Source: Balaenoptera acutorostrata
Lineage: Eukaryota > Chordata > Mammalia > Artiodactyla > Balaenopteridae
Length of the DNA: 64,000 bases
Direction: 5' to 3'
Assembly: GCF_949987535.1 (NCBI RefSeq)
Contig: NC_080067.1
Span: forward strand, 57,842,405 to 57,906,404
The translations under genes and the position numbers were made by a program. Positions 12,056-23,929 of the stretch are shown in pieces. The notes under the pieces are model-generated. The model was given only the letters and a program-made list of their open reading frames with translations, made no database searches and had not been told where the DNA came from. Position 1 is the stretch's first letter, and the number at the start of each line of letters is the position of its first letter.

Positions 12056-12630
12056 AAGACTTTAGTTCTCAATATAATAATTGTCCAAAGTTTGCCTGCT
12101 TCCCTGGCTCCTGCTTCAGGCCGAGGGCCAAGAATTCCTCGTCTCCCAGGCCACAGATGGTACCACCACCCTTGGATCACTGTGCTCTGTTCTTATTACA
12201 TTTTTATATTTCTGTTTATTTCATTATGTTCTAGGGAACACATTTCTCTCACTCCTTGATGTTTATCCCCCTTGGATATTTCTTGACAATTTTCACATCT
12301 TCCTTACGTTACACTCCTTAATTATCCTAAAGGAAAGTTCTGAACTGCTTCAGGTTAGGGTCATTGTTTTGTCTAAAAAATGACATTTTCCTATTTAGGA
12401 TTTCCTACATAGCATTTTTTCCTATATTATGTACGATAGTAAAGTGGATATTCTTACTAATAGGTGAACCCCAAAGAATCAAAAATATTATCAGTATTAA
12501 ATAAATTTGATTTATTCACACCAATATGGTGTGAAATATTTTGAGGTGAAGATTATTTTTTGACTAGACATAAATATGAAAGCAAAGGAATAGCGTTACT
12601 TAGTACTTTTAATGGCACGTACATGTTTAC
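12056..12630. other. Unassigned intron
   Basis: I see no recognisable exon or repeat. Confidence 0.4.
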
Positions 12631-12635
12631 ATGGA

Positions 12636-12680
12636 GATATATATATATGTGTGTGTGTATATATATATATATATATACAC
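12636..12680. repeat. (AT)n(GT)n(AT)n compound microsatellite
   Basis: Alternating AT and GT units run directly into each other. The open frames crossing it, rich in Tyr-Ile, are artefacts. Confidence 0.95.
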
Positions 12681-12975
12681 AATCTATCTGTATATACATC
12701 TATTTACTTATCTACCTATTTAAATATTCCCACAAAATACAGATTTTTTTGGGACTGGGCAACTCTTTCTTCTGGGCATTGTCTTCTCAAACAGAAGGCA
12801 CCATTGGCCTTCAGCTTGCAGTCACACAGACATTTCCAGCTGATGTGTGTCATAGCCAAACATGTACATAACTTGGTTAGTTTCATATATTTCTGTACAG
12901 CTTTTCATTTTACTCCACGTTGAGAGTTAAAACAGAAAAAGAGTCAAGATTCCCCAAATAGGAAAAGGGTCTAGA

Positions 12976-13138
12976 ACCCAAGTTTTCCTCAAAGTATGGC
13001 CCAGGGACCTCATTCATCATTAAATTGTTGAATTCTAGACTGAATGCTGACCAATCTCAGGGGGAAGGGGAAGTAAGAATTGTCATTTTTAATAAGCTCC
13101 CTAGGTATTTTTTATGCACATGTGTTGGAGAAGTACTA
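12976..13138. mobile_element. MER5/MER20-like hAT relic
   Basis: 'cctcaaagtatggcccagggacc' near the left, 'tctcagggggaagggg' in the middle and 'tttttaataagctccctaggta..ttatgcacatgtgttggagaagtact' near the right follow the order of MER5A/MER20-type elements, whose terminal repeats are CAGTGGTTCTCAA-like. It is heavily diverged, with blurred ends. Confidence 0.55.
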
Positions 13139-13139
13139 T

Positions 13140-14360
13140 CTGGAGAACTAAATTATATTGATTTTCTTACAGGGATTAATTCTGAAAGATATGTTCAGAT
13201 ACAGATGAAGGACAATGTGGGAAAATATTCCAGCTGTGAATCTTGTGCAATGAAATTGTCTTGAATATCCCTATCTATTTTCTTTCTTCCTTTTCTAAAA
13301 TGATGAACCATTTTAGTCTTTTTATGTTCCTTTTCTCTTGTGAGTTTCTTCACTGCCCTTCTGCTTAATAAGGAATATCCAGAACAATTAAGTTGCCTAC
13401 AGATTTCTACACCATTCCAACAAAATAGTGTTGAAACTCATTCATTCTCAATGAAAAGTTATTTTCAGGTGAATCACAAAGGGTAAAGGAACTCTAATTC
13501 TATGCAATTAAAACATTAGATACTGTTTCTTAACATGTTCCAGAAAAGGTGAGTTTTAATACTAAATAAATACAGATGTAATCCTATTCATAGGAAAAAT
13601 ACATAGGAATGGTAACTTAGAAAACATACATTGGAGTGATTATTCTCTTATAAAAGGGATTTATTTATCCAAATAATTCACCACAGGGTGTTCAACAATG
13701 CAGCGTCTCTTAGTGTATTTAAAATTTACAAACATTGATTCATGGGCAAATTTTTGAAACACATCTCTTGCTTGAAGTCAACTGCATATTTTTTATTGCT
13801 TTAAATTTTAATACAGCTGTTTTGAGCTTTCTATATTAAAATAAAAATTCTGTGATATTTGTGACATGGCTGTTTAACTAAATGTGAAGTATTTCACAAA
13901 ATCAAGTGTTATTTCCATATATTTGAAAAATGTGCTTTCTGTTTTCATTGTAAAAATACTGGAGACTAAATATAAAAGTGTTCATATTTATATGAGTAAG
14001 ATTTTTTTTCTTCAAAGGCAATCTTGACTGCCAGTAGCAAAATATAAGTTATTAAATATGTTGTCTTTGATAAATATTATTATTCTGAACTATCTTACAG
14101 AAAGTAGCTTGATTCGAGGCATTTTAATGGCTTAAAGGGAAGAATGAAAATGAGAGGAAGGAGAAATCAATAAAGCATGGGGCCTCTTATCCTATATTGA
14201 TTCTTATAATCCAGTAACCATTAAATACTTGAGAGATAAGCCTCTTTTAAAATGCCATGTTTATATTTTGAAGATCAAATACATTAATTTTGCTCATGGG
14301 TTTCCCAAAATACAGTTCATGCACAAGATAGAATGCAAGCTTTCAGTGGTCATGCTTCCT
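13140..14360. other. Unassigned AT-rich intron
   Basis: I see no recognisable exon or repeat. Confidence 0.4.
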
Positions 14361-14375
14361 ATTACAGATATTCTT

Positions 14376-14553
14376 TTTTTTTTTTTTAATTTAATTTAAT
14401 TTATTTTTTTATGCAGCAGGTCCTTATTAGTCATCAATTTTATACACATCAGTGTATACATGTCAATCCCAATTGCCCAATTCATCGCACCACCACCACC
14501 ACCCCCCCCACCGCTTTCCCCGTTCGGTGTCCATACGTTTGTTCTCTACATCT
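14376..14553 (-). mobile_element. 5'-truncated cetartiodactyl L1 3' UTR with target duplication
   Basis: A T-run at the left is the poly(A) tail of a minus-strand L1. It is followed by the 3' UTR 'gcagcaggtccttattagtcatc', 'tgtatacatgtcaatcccaattgcccaattcatc', a CCA/C-rich run and 'ggtgtccatacgtttgttctctacatct'. Perfect 15-bp duplications attacagatattctt flank it (14361-14375 and 14554-14568). The fragment is only about 180 bp, so reverse transcription stopped early. It is the same family as the copy at 33553. Confidence 0.92.
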
Positions 14554-14568
14554 ATTACAGATATTCTT

Positions 14569-15155
14569 AAGCTGAGTGTCTTAAAGGCACATTGTGAGTG
14601 GGGTTACCCTCAAGCAATCGCTTCTTACAGTGCGATTTCACCTTTTAAACAATGCTACACATTATAAAAATAAAGCTAGAACATCCAAGTTGGTAATAGA
14701 ATTAACAAAAATATTTTAATATTCAAATAATTTAAAAGCATAATTTCATCCAGAAGATCATTCTTAACCTTTCCGCAAAAAGTTTTGGCATCTTAACTGG
14801 ATAAAGTATGAGAATGCTAGCTTGTCCCAAACCTGTCAACTCACTTCTTGATGAGTATTATTACAATGGAATAACGAATTGCTATGACATTTTGCTTTTA
14901 AATTTTCTGTATTTTTTTTCCTAATGCTACAAACTCAGACCTGACATTTTGCCAAAATAAAAAAGTATTTTTTAATCCTTATTTGCTGGTAATCATTTTC
15001 AAATCTATAATGACTAAATAGTAAATGGGTAATGGTTTTATTAAATATATTTGGAACCTTTACTTTTATAAAGACACCATAAAATACCTATTTTTTCTCG
15101 TGCAGTTGTTCTAGTATCAATCTAGTTTTTTAATGTTTCATTTACTGTGTTTTAT
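14569..15155. other. Unassigned AT-rich intron
   Basis: I see no recognisable exon or repeat. Confidence 0.4.
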
Positions 15156-15159
15156 TAAT

Positions 15160-15385
15160 AATTATTAATATTTAGTGTGACCTTAAAATGTTCCAGAGAC
15201 TGGTCTAAGAGCTCCACATATATTACTACCTTTAATGTATGAGCTTGGTGTTATTTCTATTCCCAATTAACAGATGGTTAAATCAAGGGCCAGAGTTATC
15301 AAGTAACTTGCCTAAAGTCTGATAACAGGTAGGATAGTGCAACCAGGATGCAACAACAGGAAATCTGATTCCAGAACTTGTGTTA
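15160..15385 (-). repeat. MIR fossil (antisense)
   Basis: It contains 'ctattcccaattaacagatggttaaatcaagggccagagttatcaagtaacttgcctaaagtctgataacaggtagg', the antisense MIR core order. Confidence 0.75.
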
Positions 15386-15619
15386 TTAATAGGCATGTAA
15401 TAGGAAGCAAGGGGATTTTAATTTTTAAAAAATTGTTTTAAGTATATATGGACTTTCTTCTTTAAGATAATACAAATACCCTTCTTTTGAACATGTGATG
15501 CAGTCAGTTCTTTGTGTCATAGCCATGACCTTTGTAACTGGTAGTCCCCACTATTTCCACTTCACTTAATTCCAGTAATACAAAGCTCCCACGTTACATG
15601 TGAAAAGTCTTTCACAATA

Positions 15620-15835
15620 TGTTCGGAAACATCATCTTATTTGATTCTACAATAATCTCCTGAGATGGCTAGAAGGCAGTGTCTTTTCCTTTTTACAGCT
15701 AAAGAAAGGGAGGCTTAGAGATGTGTAGTAACTTGAACAATGTCACACAGATTATCACCTAGTTAAGTGGCAGAGTTCAACCTAGAACCCAGGCCTTTTG
15801 TTACTAATTTGCGCTCTTTCACTACAGAACCTGGC
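15620..15835 (-). repeat. MIR fossil (antisense)
   Basis: It contains 'tttacagctaaagaaagggaggcttagagatgtgtagtaacttg..caatgtcacacag..aagtggcagagttcaacctagaacccaggcc', a clear antisense MIR core. Confidence 0.8.
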
Positions 15836-16505
15836 AGCTCTCATTTTGAGATGAGCCATCTCATGCCGCTAAGGCCTCTGGGTACTTACTGTGAGTGCAA
15901 TTGCCTTACAGCTTCACCATCTGGGCCCTAGTGTGCCTGTGGGATCCATACCGCTGGGACGAAGTAACAGACTCAGGTTCAAATGTGATGTTCTACATTT
16001 AAATAGATCATGCTTCCTGCCTTCTTCCAGGCTGCCTTGCTTGCATGAAGCTAATTTCCTGCTTACTTAGCGTCTCTGTTAGGGACAAGACATCTATGAG
16101 ACCCATTCCTTCTACAGAGCACAGTACTCACATACGTCTTTATTGTTTTAATCCTGTGTATACAACCTTGTTTCTATTTCCTCATACCATAGGAGAGTTA
16201 CTCAGCACATCTTATCTTCCACTTTCCCACATTTGTAATTGATGCATTTACTGTTTTCATCATTTTAATGCACCTAATGCCATATAATAAATGTGCAGCA
16301 GAGTTTACTCTGAATGGGTAGGGAGTCTCAGATATATATATGTGTCTCCCAATGAGACACTCTTGGATTCTGATTACTATTCTATTGATCTTCCTGAGAG
16401 CAATGACATTTTTGACATTTATGATATTTTTGTGATATTCCGCAGGGGCACAGAATAATCCTGATGGTATGAATTCCATAACAATACAGATCTGGCTCCA
16501 CATCC
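15836..16505. other. Unassigned intron
   Basis: No exon or named repeat is visible. The open frames at 16045-16242 (+) and 16198-16503 (-) have no recognisable homology. Confidence 0.4.
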
Positions 16506-16509
16506 TGAC

Positions 16510-16690
16510 TCCCTATTTATTAGAAAAAAAGATATTGGACAAATTTGTCATTTTTCTAAGCCCTAGACTCCCCTTCCAACTCATCTGTAAATGGAATAAT
16601 ATCCTGGGATTTGGAATAGTTGTGAGGAGTCAGTGAGATAATCCCTGTGGAGTAGTTAGTATAGTATGTTTTCTTAAACAAGTTTATTCA
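16510..16690 (+). repeat. MIR fossil (sense)
   Basis: 'ggacaaatttgtcatttttctaagccctagactccccttccaactcatctgtaaatggaataat' followed by 'gttgtgaggagtcagtgagataatccctg' matches sense MIR order. Confidence 0.6.
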
Positions 16691-16749
16691 TCTCTATTTC
16701 CCAAATTATTAAGTGAAGATAATAGCACCTACTTCATTACAATAGCTAA

Positions 16750-16985
16750 CATTTTGATTGACCATTTACATTGCATCAAGTAAGCAATTTGGTATATTGA
16801 CTAATTTAGTTCTTATTGCAACTCCATAGGTAGTAACATTATTAATATCCTTATTTTACAAACCAAGAAATGGAGAAATAGAGAAATTAAGATCACAGAG
16901 CTTTTAAGTAGCAGAGGCAGGATTTGAAACCCGGTAGCATAATTCTAGAACCTCTACTTTTAATCAGTATGCTGTATTGCTTGGC
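16750..16985 (-). repeat. MIR fossil (antisense)
   Basis: 'taatatccttattttacaaaccaagaaatggagaaatagagaaattaag' then 'cagaggcaggatttgaaacccggtag' follows antisense MIR order. Confidence 0.7.
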
Positions 16986-17330
16986 TTAGCCTAACTATTA
17001 AAATTATATGAAATTCCGTTATGTGTTAGACACAAGATAAACACTCAGTTGATGACTCATCCAGAAATCTATTTCTGCCAGATGGGCATTGTCAAAATAT
17101 GGAGCTATGTGTAGCTAATAGGGAAATTGTTCTTGGGTGAAGAAGTACTTTAACATAATCTTTCTGGATTCTGTTCTGTTCTGTTCCGTGGGCATTGTCC
17201 AAATTTACATTTGAAGAAACAGTAATACAGAGGGTAAGAACATTACAAAAGTCACTTAACTAGTAGATGGCTGAGTAGGGATGACCTAATTCTAAGTCTC
17301 TTTTCTTTAGTACATGATATGATAGGAGGT

Positions 17331-17372
17331 ATATGTGTGAGTGTGTGTGTGTATGTGTGTGTATGTGCATAT
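17331..17372. repeat. Imperfect (TG)n/(TATG)n microsatellite
   Basis: TGTG units are interrupted by TATG and GAGT. Confidence 0.85.
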
Positions 17373-17566
17373 TAAGAATTTGGTTTGAGGCAATGGATAG
17401 GAGAGAAGTGAAAGACAGACAAAAATTTAACCAAACTTCTCTATGTTAAGCCCTTTCCTAGCCATTTATAATTATTACAACAATATTTTTAGGGGGGTTA
17501 GCATTGTGCTACTAAGAATCTATGAAGTTAAAAAAACATGTCCAAACATGAATGAGTCAGGATCCA

Positions 17567-17569
<3 letters not shown>

Positions 17570-17619
<50 letters not shown>

Positions 17620-17688
17620 ACACACACATATATATACATATATATATATGTATATATATATATAGGTTTGGATATATATATATATATC
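17570..17688. repeat. Long (TA)n/(CA)n/(TA)n compound microsatellite
   Basis: About 40 bp of pure TA is followed by CACACATA units, then more TA blocks ending in a second short TA run after 'ggtttgga'. The 88-codon Tyr-Ile-rich frame across it is an artefact. It is likely unstable and prone to cruciform extrusion. Confidence 0.95.
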
Positions 17689-18430
17689 TCCAACCCCATT
17701 ACAACATAGTCACAATATCAAGAAGTATTAATATATATTTTAGGGAATACATTTTAGAGTCATAGACTTCTGGGTTTGGAAATGTCTTTGAGATTAATCC
17801 AGAGGTAATATTAAAAATATAAATTGTCTAGTTAGAAAGAATATCAGCCTAGCAATGTGGCTAGGTGCTAGGAGCCCCCTGCTATGCCAGGCATGAACCC
17901 TTTAGTTTCGTAAACCTGCTGCAGTGAGGACATCTGGGGAAGGGGCTAAAGCCAAAGCATCTTAGGCCCTAGAGTACAGGGTTCTGGGCAAAAGTAATTT
18001 GCTAATCTGTACAAGCATTTCACTATTTCATTGGCCTATATGGCCATACCTTAGCCCTAGCTATTCTTGTTCTTCTTTTAAGTCAAGTTGACTTCAATTT
18101 GTCCACACTTAAATTATTCCATAAACAATTCAGTTTAATAATATGCACTACTGGGAAACTGTTCCTCTTAACTTGTATTACTTACTTGGTTTAAACCCTA
18201 TGATCTTTGTCCTTCCTAATCTGTTGGCTTGTTTTTGATATTCTTCTGGTTTTCCATTTAAAGGCATTTCTATGACTTCTAAATAAAATGCTGATTAGGG
18301 GAATACTAATGGCTTTATAGTTGTTATATAATTATGGTAGGTCTATTGGTTTGTGGTTTATTTAAAAGAGATCTATACTACATCAAATACTTCCACGCCC
18401 AGTTTTTCCATTTCTCTGCTTGTCTTTTAT
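17689..18430. other. Unassigned intron
   Basis: I see no recognisable exon or repeat. Confidence 0.4.
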
Positions 18431-18439
18431 TGCCATGTG

Positions 18440-18645
18440 ACTTATTGTAAAGGAGCTAACTAGATAAGAAACTTGAGATCTAGACCTAGCTCTACTTTTG
18501 ACTAGCTTTGGGGCTAGGCAAAGTCATTTCACACTCTTATTTTCTTCAGGACCTGTGAAGTGAGAGGGTTTGATAGTCACTCAGCAGGGTCCCTTCCAGC
18601 TCTAGTGTCTGCCCTATGAATCTGGGCATGTATGATCACTGGATT
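18440..18645 (+). repeat. MIR fossil (sense)
   Basis: 'ctagctctacttttgactagctttggggctaggcaaagtcatttcacactcttattttcttcagg' then 'gtgagagggtttgatagtcactcagcagggtcccttccagctctagtgtctg' matches the MIR sense order. Confidence 0.65.
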
Positions 18646-19283
18646 CAAAAGTGTTTCTGTAGTATCTAGTGTAAGCTTTACATTTACTGTATCAGGCGAG
18701 AAGGAGCACAGAATTGTGTCCCCAGCAGATTCCAACTTGCATGGTAAGAGAGAGACAACCTATGTGGAAAGGAGTGCATGGAGTAGAAAGAGGATAAAAC
18801 TGCTTCACTGAGGACCACAGCTGTTTAACAAGGACGGGCATGTGTGAGACTGGAAACTCAAGAAGTCATCTCAGGAACACACACTCACCACTAGCCTGGC
18901 TTCCTCAGGACTTTAACATTCGAGGGCTTGTCTTCACTGGCTTATTTCTCAGTGAGACCCACTTGGATAATAGGAACTTAATAACTGGAACTTAATAATT
19001 ACTTGTTCAATTTATTTATCTCACTTATGGAGATAGAATGTAGTAAGGTCAAGGAATTAAGGTATTTTCACAATCAGGCCTTGCTGAGGAGTATAGAACT
19101 ACCTCTAGTTCATATCCTGAAGACAGCAGTTGAGGCTGAAACACACAGTAGTACTCCTTTTTTTCGGTGTAAAAATTTTTACACATTATTCTAGAGGAGA
19201 TACTCATGATTACCCATCTCTTTTCCTCCTCTCTGAGTTGATTATAATTAGAACTTTAATGAATTAACTCTATGGTATAAAAC

Positions 19284-19323
19284 ACACAAGGTAAAAAAAA
19301 AAAAAAAAAAAAAACACAAGGTA
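19284..19323. repeat. Poly(A)-only insertion flanked by a 10-bp direct repeat
   Basis: A pure A tract lies between two copies of acacaaggta (19284-19293 and 19314-19323). This is the structure left by L1-driven target-primed reverse transcription when only the poly(A) tail of an RNA is copied. Simple tandem duplication plus A-expansion is the alternative. Confidence 0.6.
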
Positions 19324-20579
19324 TGAGTGTGAGAGTTCTTTTCTGTGCAACAGTGACAAGACTCACAATGGAAAAAGAAGTATTCTATTTTTATTGTTTG
19401 TTTGTTTTTTCCTCACATATGATTTTTGGTAAGAACATTTAAGTTCTGCTGTCTTAGCATATTTCAATTATACAGTACAGTGTTATCAACTATAGCTATA
19501 GTCACCATGTTATACCTTAGATCCTCAGACCTTATCCATCTTATAACTGAAAGTTTTTACCCTTTTACCAGCCACTCTCTATTTTCCCCACTCCCCAGAC
19601 CCTACCACTTATTTTTTTACTGTTTCTATGAGTTTGACTTTTTTTTTTTTAATTCCACATATCAATTGATACCATGCAGTATTTATCTATTTGTCTTTCT
19701 TTGTCTGGTTTGCTTCACTTAGCATAATGCCCTCCAGGTTCATCCATGTTACTGCATATGAGAGGATTTCCTTCTTTTCTAAGGCTGAATACTATTTTAT
19801 TGTGTATGTATATGCTACATTTTCTTTATCCATTCATCTGTCCATGGACACTTAGGTTGTTTCCACACTTTAGCTATTGTGGATAATGCTGCTATAAATA
19901 TGGAAGTACAGATATCTCTTTGAGGTAATAATTTCATTTCCTTTGGGTATATACTTAGAAGTGGGATTGCTAAATCATATGGTACTTCAATCTTTAACTT
20001 CTTGAGAAACCTCCATACTGTTTCTATATTGGCTGTACCAGTTTACATTGCCACCGACAGTGTACAGGTGTTCCCTTTTCTCCACATCCTCTCTAGCATT
20101 TGTTATCTCTTGTCTTTTTGATAAGAGACATCCTAAGAGATGTGAGGTGATATCTAATTGTGGTTTTGATTTACATTTACCTGATGATTAGTGATGCTGA
20201 GCACCTTTTCATGTACCTGTTTATCATTTGGAGGTCTTCTTTGGAAAAATATATATTCAGGTCCTGAATTTTTAAATTGTGTTTTTTCCTACAGAGTCGA
20301 ACATGTTCCTTATGCATTTTAAGGTATTAACCCCCTATTGGATATGTAGTTTGCAAATGTTTTCTCCTGTTCCATAGGTTGTCTTTTGATTTTGTTGATG
20401 GTTTCCTTTTCTGTGCAGAGCTTTTCAGTTTGATGTGGTCCTACTTGTTTATTTTTGCTTTTGTCATGTTGCTTTTGGTATCAAATTCAGAACATCATCA
20501 TTAAGACCAATGTTAAGGAGCTCACCCTCTAGGTTTTCTTCTAGGAGTTTTAATGTTTTATATTCAAGTCTTTAATGCA

Positions 20580-20831
20580 TTATGAGTTGTTTTGTGTATG
20601 GTGTAAGACAGGGTTCTGTTTCAGTCTTTTGCATGTGGCTGTCCAGTTTTCCCAACACCATTTATTAAAGAAACTATCATTTCCCCATTGTATATTCTTG
20701 GCTCCTCTTTTGAAAATTAATTGACCATATATGCATGGGTTTATTGACCATACTGTTTTGATTTCTGTAGCTCTGTAATATAGTTTGTAATCAGGATGTG
20801 TGATGCCTCTAGCTTTGTTCTTCTTTCTCAA
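20580..20831 (-). pseudogene. L1 ORF2 thumb/C-terminal remnant
   Basis: This frame of 83 codons contains [31 protein letters not shown]. It is the conserved ORF2p region after the reverse transcriptase, without an initiation context or complete protein. Confidence 0.9.
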
Positions 20832-20992
20832 AATTGCTTGGGCTATTTGGAAACTTGTGAGTTCCTTACAAATTTTAGGATTACTTGTTCTATTTCTGTG
20901 AAGAATGTCACCAGAATTTTGATAAGGATTGCACTGAATCTGTAGATCCCTTTGGGTAGTATGGACATTTTAACAATATTAATTCTTTCAAC

Positions 20993-21190
20993 TTATGAAC
21001 ATGGAATGTCTTTCCATTTATTTGTGTCCTCTTCAGTTTCTTTCATCAATGTCTTATAATTTTCAGTGTACAAATATTTTGCCTCCTTGGTTAAATCTAT
21101 TCCTAAGAATTTTAATCTTTTTGATGGCATTACATGTGGGATTGTTTTCATAAATTCTCTTTCTGATATTTCATTGTTATACAAACACAC
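20993..21190 (-). pseudogene. L1 ORF2 reverse-transcriptase C-terminal remnant
   Basis: Contains S-K-R-L-K-F-L-G-I-D-L-T..Y-K-T-L-M-K-E..E-D-T-N-K-W-K-D-I-P-C-S, the conserved ORF2p segment just after the F-A-D-D motif. It is separated from the thumb remnant by frameshifts. Confidence 0.9.
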
Positions 21191-21914
21191 AGCTGATTTT
21201 TGTATATTGATTTTGTATACTGCAACTTTACTGAAATAGTTTATTAGTTTTTTTTTTTTTGGTGGAATCTTTAAAAATTTCTATATATAATATCAGATCA
21301 TCTGCAAATAGAGACAGTTTTGCTACTTCCTGTCTGATGGATACATTTCATTTCTTCTTGCCTAATTGTTTTGGATAGGACTTCCAGTACTATGTTGAGA
21401 AAAAGTGGTGAAAGTGAGCCTCCTTTTCTGGTTTCTGATCTTAGAGGAAAAGCTTTCAGCATTTCACCGTTGAATATGATTTCAGCTTTACATTTGTCTG
21501 TCGTATATGACCCTTATTAAGTTGAGATAGCTTCCCTCTATACAGAGTTTGTTGAAAGTGTTTTTTTTTTTTTTTTTTTATGAAAAGATGTTGAATTTTT
21601 CCAAATACTTTTCCTAATCTATTGCAATGATCCTTGATTTTTATCCTTCATTTTATTAATGTGGTGTTTTCACATTGATTTACAAGTGTTGAACCATCCT
21701 TGCATCCCTGGAATAAATCCCATTCAATCATGGCATATGATTCCATTAATGTATTTGAATGATAATGTATTTGTAATGAATTTGGTTTGCTAACATTTTC
21801 TTTAGGATTTTTGCTTCTGTGTTCATCAGCGATATTGCCTGTAATTTTCTTTTCTTGTAGTGTGTTTGTCTGGCTTTCATATCAGAGTAATGCTGGCCTT
21901 GTAATATGAATCTT

Positions 21915-22064
21915 TTTTTTTAAATTAATTAATTAATTTTATTTTATGGCTGTGTTGGGTCTTCGTTTCTGTGAGAGGGCTTTCTCTAGTTGTGGCAAGC
22001 GGGGGCCACTCTTCATCGCAGTGTGCAGGCCTCTCACTATCGCAGCCTCTCTTGTTGCGGAGCA
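21915..22064 (-). repeat. Truncated CHR-2-type SINE nested in the L1
   Basis: Perfect 15-bp duplications tgtaatatgaatctt (21900-21914 and 22065-22079) flank a T-run, then '(aatt)n' and 'ggctgtgttgggtcttcgtttctgtgagagggctttctctagttgtggcaagcgggggcc..gttgcggagca'. This is the tRNA-unrelated body of the CHR-2 SINE in antisense. The tRNA-like head with the Pol III boxes is absent, so the copy is 5'-truncated. It interrupts L1 sequence that is continuous on both sides, so it is younger than the L1. Confidence 0.92.
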
Positions 22065-22199
22065 TGTAATATGAATCTTGAAGCACTCCCTCATCTTCTA
22101 TTTTTTGGAAGAGTTTACAAAGAATTGGTATTAGCTCTTCTTTAAATGTTTGTTAGAATTCAGATATGACATATTTTGTATATTTTCAGTGGAATGAAA

Positions 22200-23370
22200 A
22201 GATAAAATCTGGAAAGAGTAAAGAGGGTCTTATGGTTCAGTCTGGGGCATTTAGTCTAAGATAATACAGAATAAGGAGATAGTAAAGGTTTTTAAACAGA
22301 GTAGTGAAACAATGAAAGTGGTGTTTAATGAACACTAATCTGAACTGCATTTTAAAAAATATTTTACATGATTTGTTTCCATTTTGAATTTTAAAAAATC
22401 TTATTTTTGCTCATGAATTTCTAAAACATCAAAATGAGTGCTAAACTATATTTAGTTTTCATCTGTCTTTATAGCTATTTTAAAACTCACAGTACAAGAT
22501 TGTTGTATATACTTTTGCATTCCCATTCCCTTGGAGTGCTTTCAGTTTTAGTCTTAGAAGGAGTTGAATGTGTGTACATTTTAGCTGATGATTATTAAAT
22601 CCTTTTCTCTTTGGGTTCACCACTATTATAATCTACTACTTCAAAAACTTATAGCATACAAAATGGCTTGAGAGACAGTCTAGAGTCTGGATGATCGTGG
22701 GAGCAACTACAAGACTACTGTAATAATGCAGGCATATGGTAACTGTGGCCACAGACCAGGCTAAAAATAGACAGTTTTGGGAGAGGGTGACAAGAACAAA
22801 ATTTCTCTTGGAAAATTTATGAAATCTGGCTAAGGCAAAAGGGAGGAAGAAGGAATGGTTCAAGATTATTTCCACATTTATAGCTTAGAAACAGAGGGAA
22901 GGGTTATACCTATGAAAGCAGAACCTGTGTTGGGAGGTAAAACTGGTTTTGAGGTAGACATGCTGGGCATCCCTGTTATACTGAGATGGGAGTGAGATAT
23001 CCAAGCAGAAATAGCTTGTGGACTGTATTTTTCTATGAATATAAGAATAGTTAGGATATGTTAATTCTCTGTAGGTTAATTCTTTGGCAAAATAGATCTA
23101 AATATGTGCTTAATAGAAAACTTTAAAATATTTATAAAATCTCAGATATGCTGGAGTCTTAGATTTTGCATTTTGGTGACATTCATTTTATTTGCAAACA
23201 AAAATAGAATAAGACATTGTAGCCTCTTTTTCCTGATCTAATTTCTTCTAATAAAACTATTCTCATCTGATAAAAATATAATGCAAAACCTCTGTATACA
23301 ATATCCTCTGCCATATTTCTTCGAATGACTTTGCCTCTTTCTAATTTTCTGTTTAAGATTCAGATAGGAC
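22200..23370. other. Unassigned intron
   Basis: No exon or repeat is recognised. The minus-strand open frame at 22636-22875 has no homology I know. Confidence 0.4.
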
Positions 23371-23925
23371 AGAGTTTATCAGTCTGTGCTTAAACCTTTT
23401 AAATGGCTTCCTATTGCTTTTAGGATTAAGACAAAAATCCCCAGGCTAGAGGAGCTGCATGCTCTGAATGATGCCTGTCTATCTCTTCATTCTCACCATG
23501 CACTACTCTCTCTTCTACTCCCCATATGGCAGCCACACTGACCTTCAGGCTCCCTCTCATTTTAAGCCTTTGCACACGTCATTGTTTTCTGTCTGGCATC
23601 TTCTTCACGCTCTACCTACCCATCTGCAGCCTCTTTTTCTGCTTAGTACTCACTTATCCTTCACTCTTCAGGCTACATTGCACTCATTCAATGAAGACTG
23701 CCTGGGCTCAACCAGGTCCCCTTGTATAACCTCTGGTAACATCAAGACTTAATATCCTTAACACAATTTGTATGTGTTTATGTGTGTGATTATTTGTTTA
23801 GTGTATCTTTCTCCAACAAAATTAATTTTCATGAGGGCAAGTGTCTTGCTTTTTTTGCCCACTGTATTCTAAGGACCTAGCATAATATGCATTTGTTGAA
23901 TGACTGGATGACTGAATACTGACAG
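23370..23925 (+). repeat. L2 LINE fossil, 3' end (sense)
   Basis: 'aatggcttcctattgcttttaggattaagacaaaaatcc', 'actgaccttcaggctccctct..tttaagcctttgcacacg', 'catgagggcaagtgtcttgcttt..cccactgtattctaaggacctagcataat' and 'ttgttgaatgactgga' are in the order of an L2 3' end. The + strand frames in this stretch are L2-derived. Confidence 0.85.
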
Positions 23926-23929
23926 CCGT

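Larger units (their letters stand above)
19395..22165 (-). mobile_element. Old 5'-truncated LINE-1 (antisense), interrupted by a SINE
   Basis: From the left, an L1 3' UTR in antisense ('gtaagaacatttaagttctgctgtcttagcatatttcaattatacagtacagtg', 'agatcctcagaccttatcc') is followed by the ORF2 C-terminus, thumb and reverse-transcriptase regions. Minus-strand frames at 20580-20831 ([21 protein letters not shown]) and 20993-21190 (S-K-R-L-K-F-L-G-I-D-L-T, E-D-T-N-K-W-K-D-I-P-C-S) are unmistakable ORF2p. The catalytic F-A-D-D motif of the reverse transcriptase is still readable on the minus strand at 21297-21308. Homology ends at about 22162 within the RT domain. Stops and indels kill it. L1MA/L1MB age is likely. 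Confidence 0.9.

Noticed and set aside
17443..17709. 88-codon frame rich in Tyr-Ile
   Set aside because: Translation of a TA/CA microsatellite.
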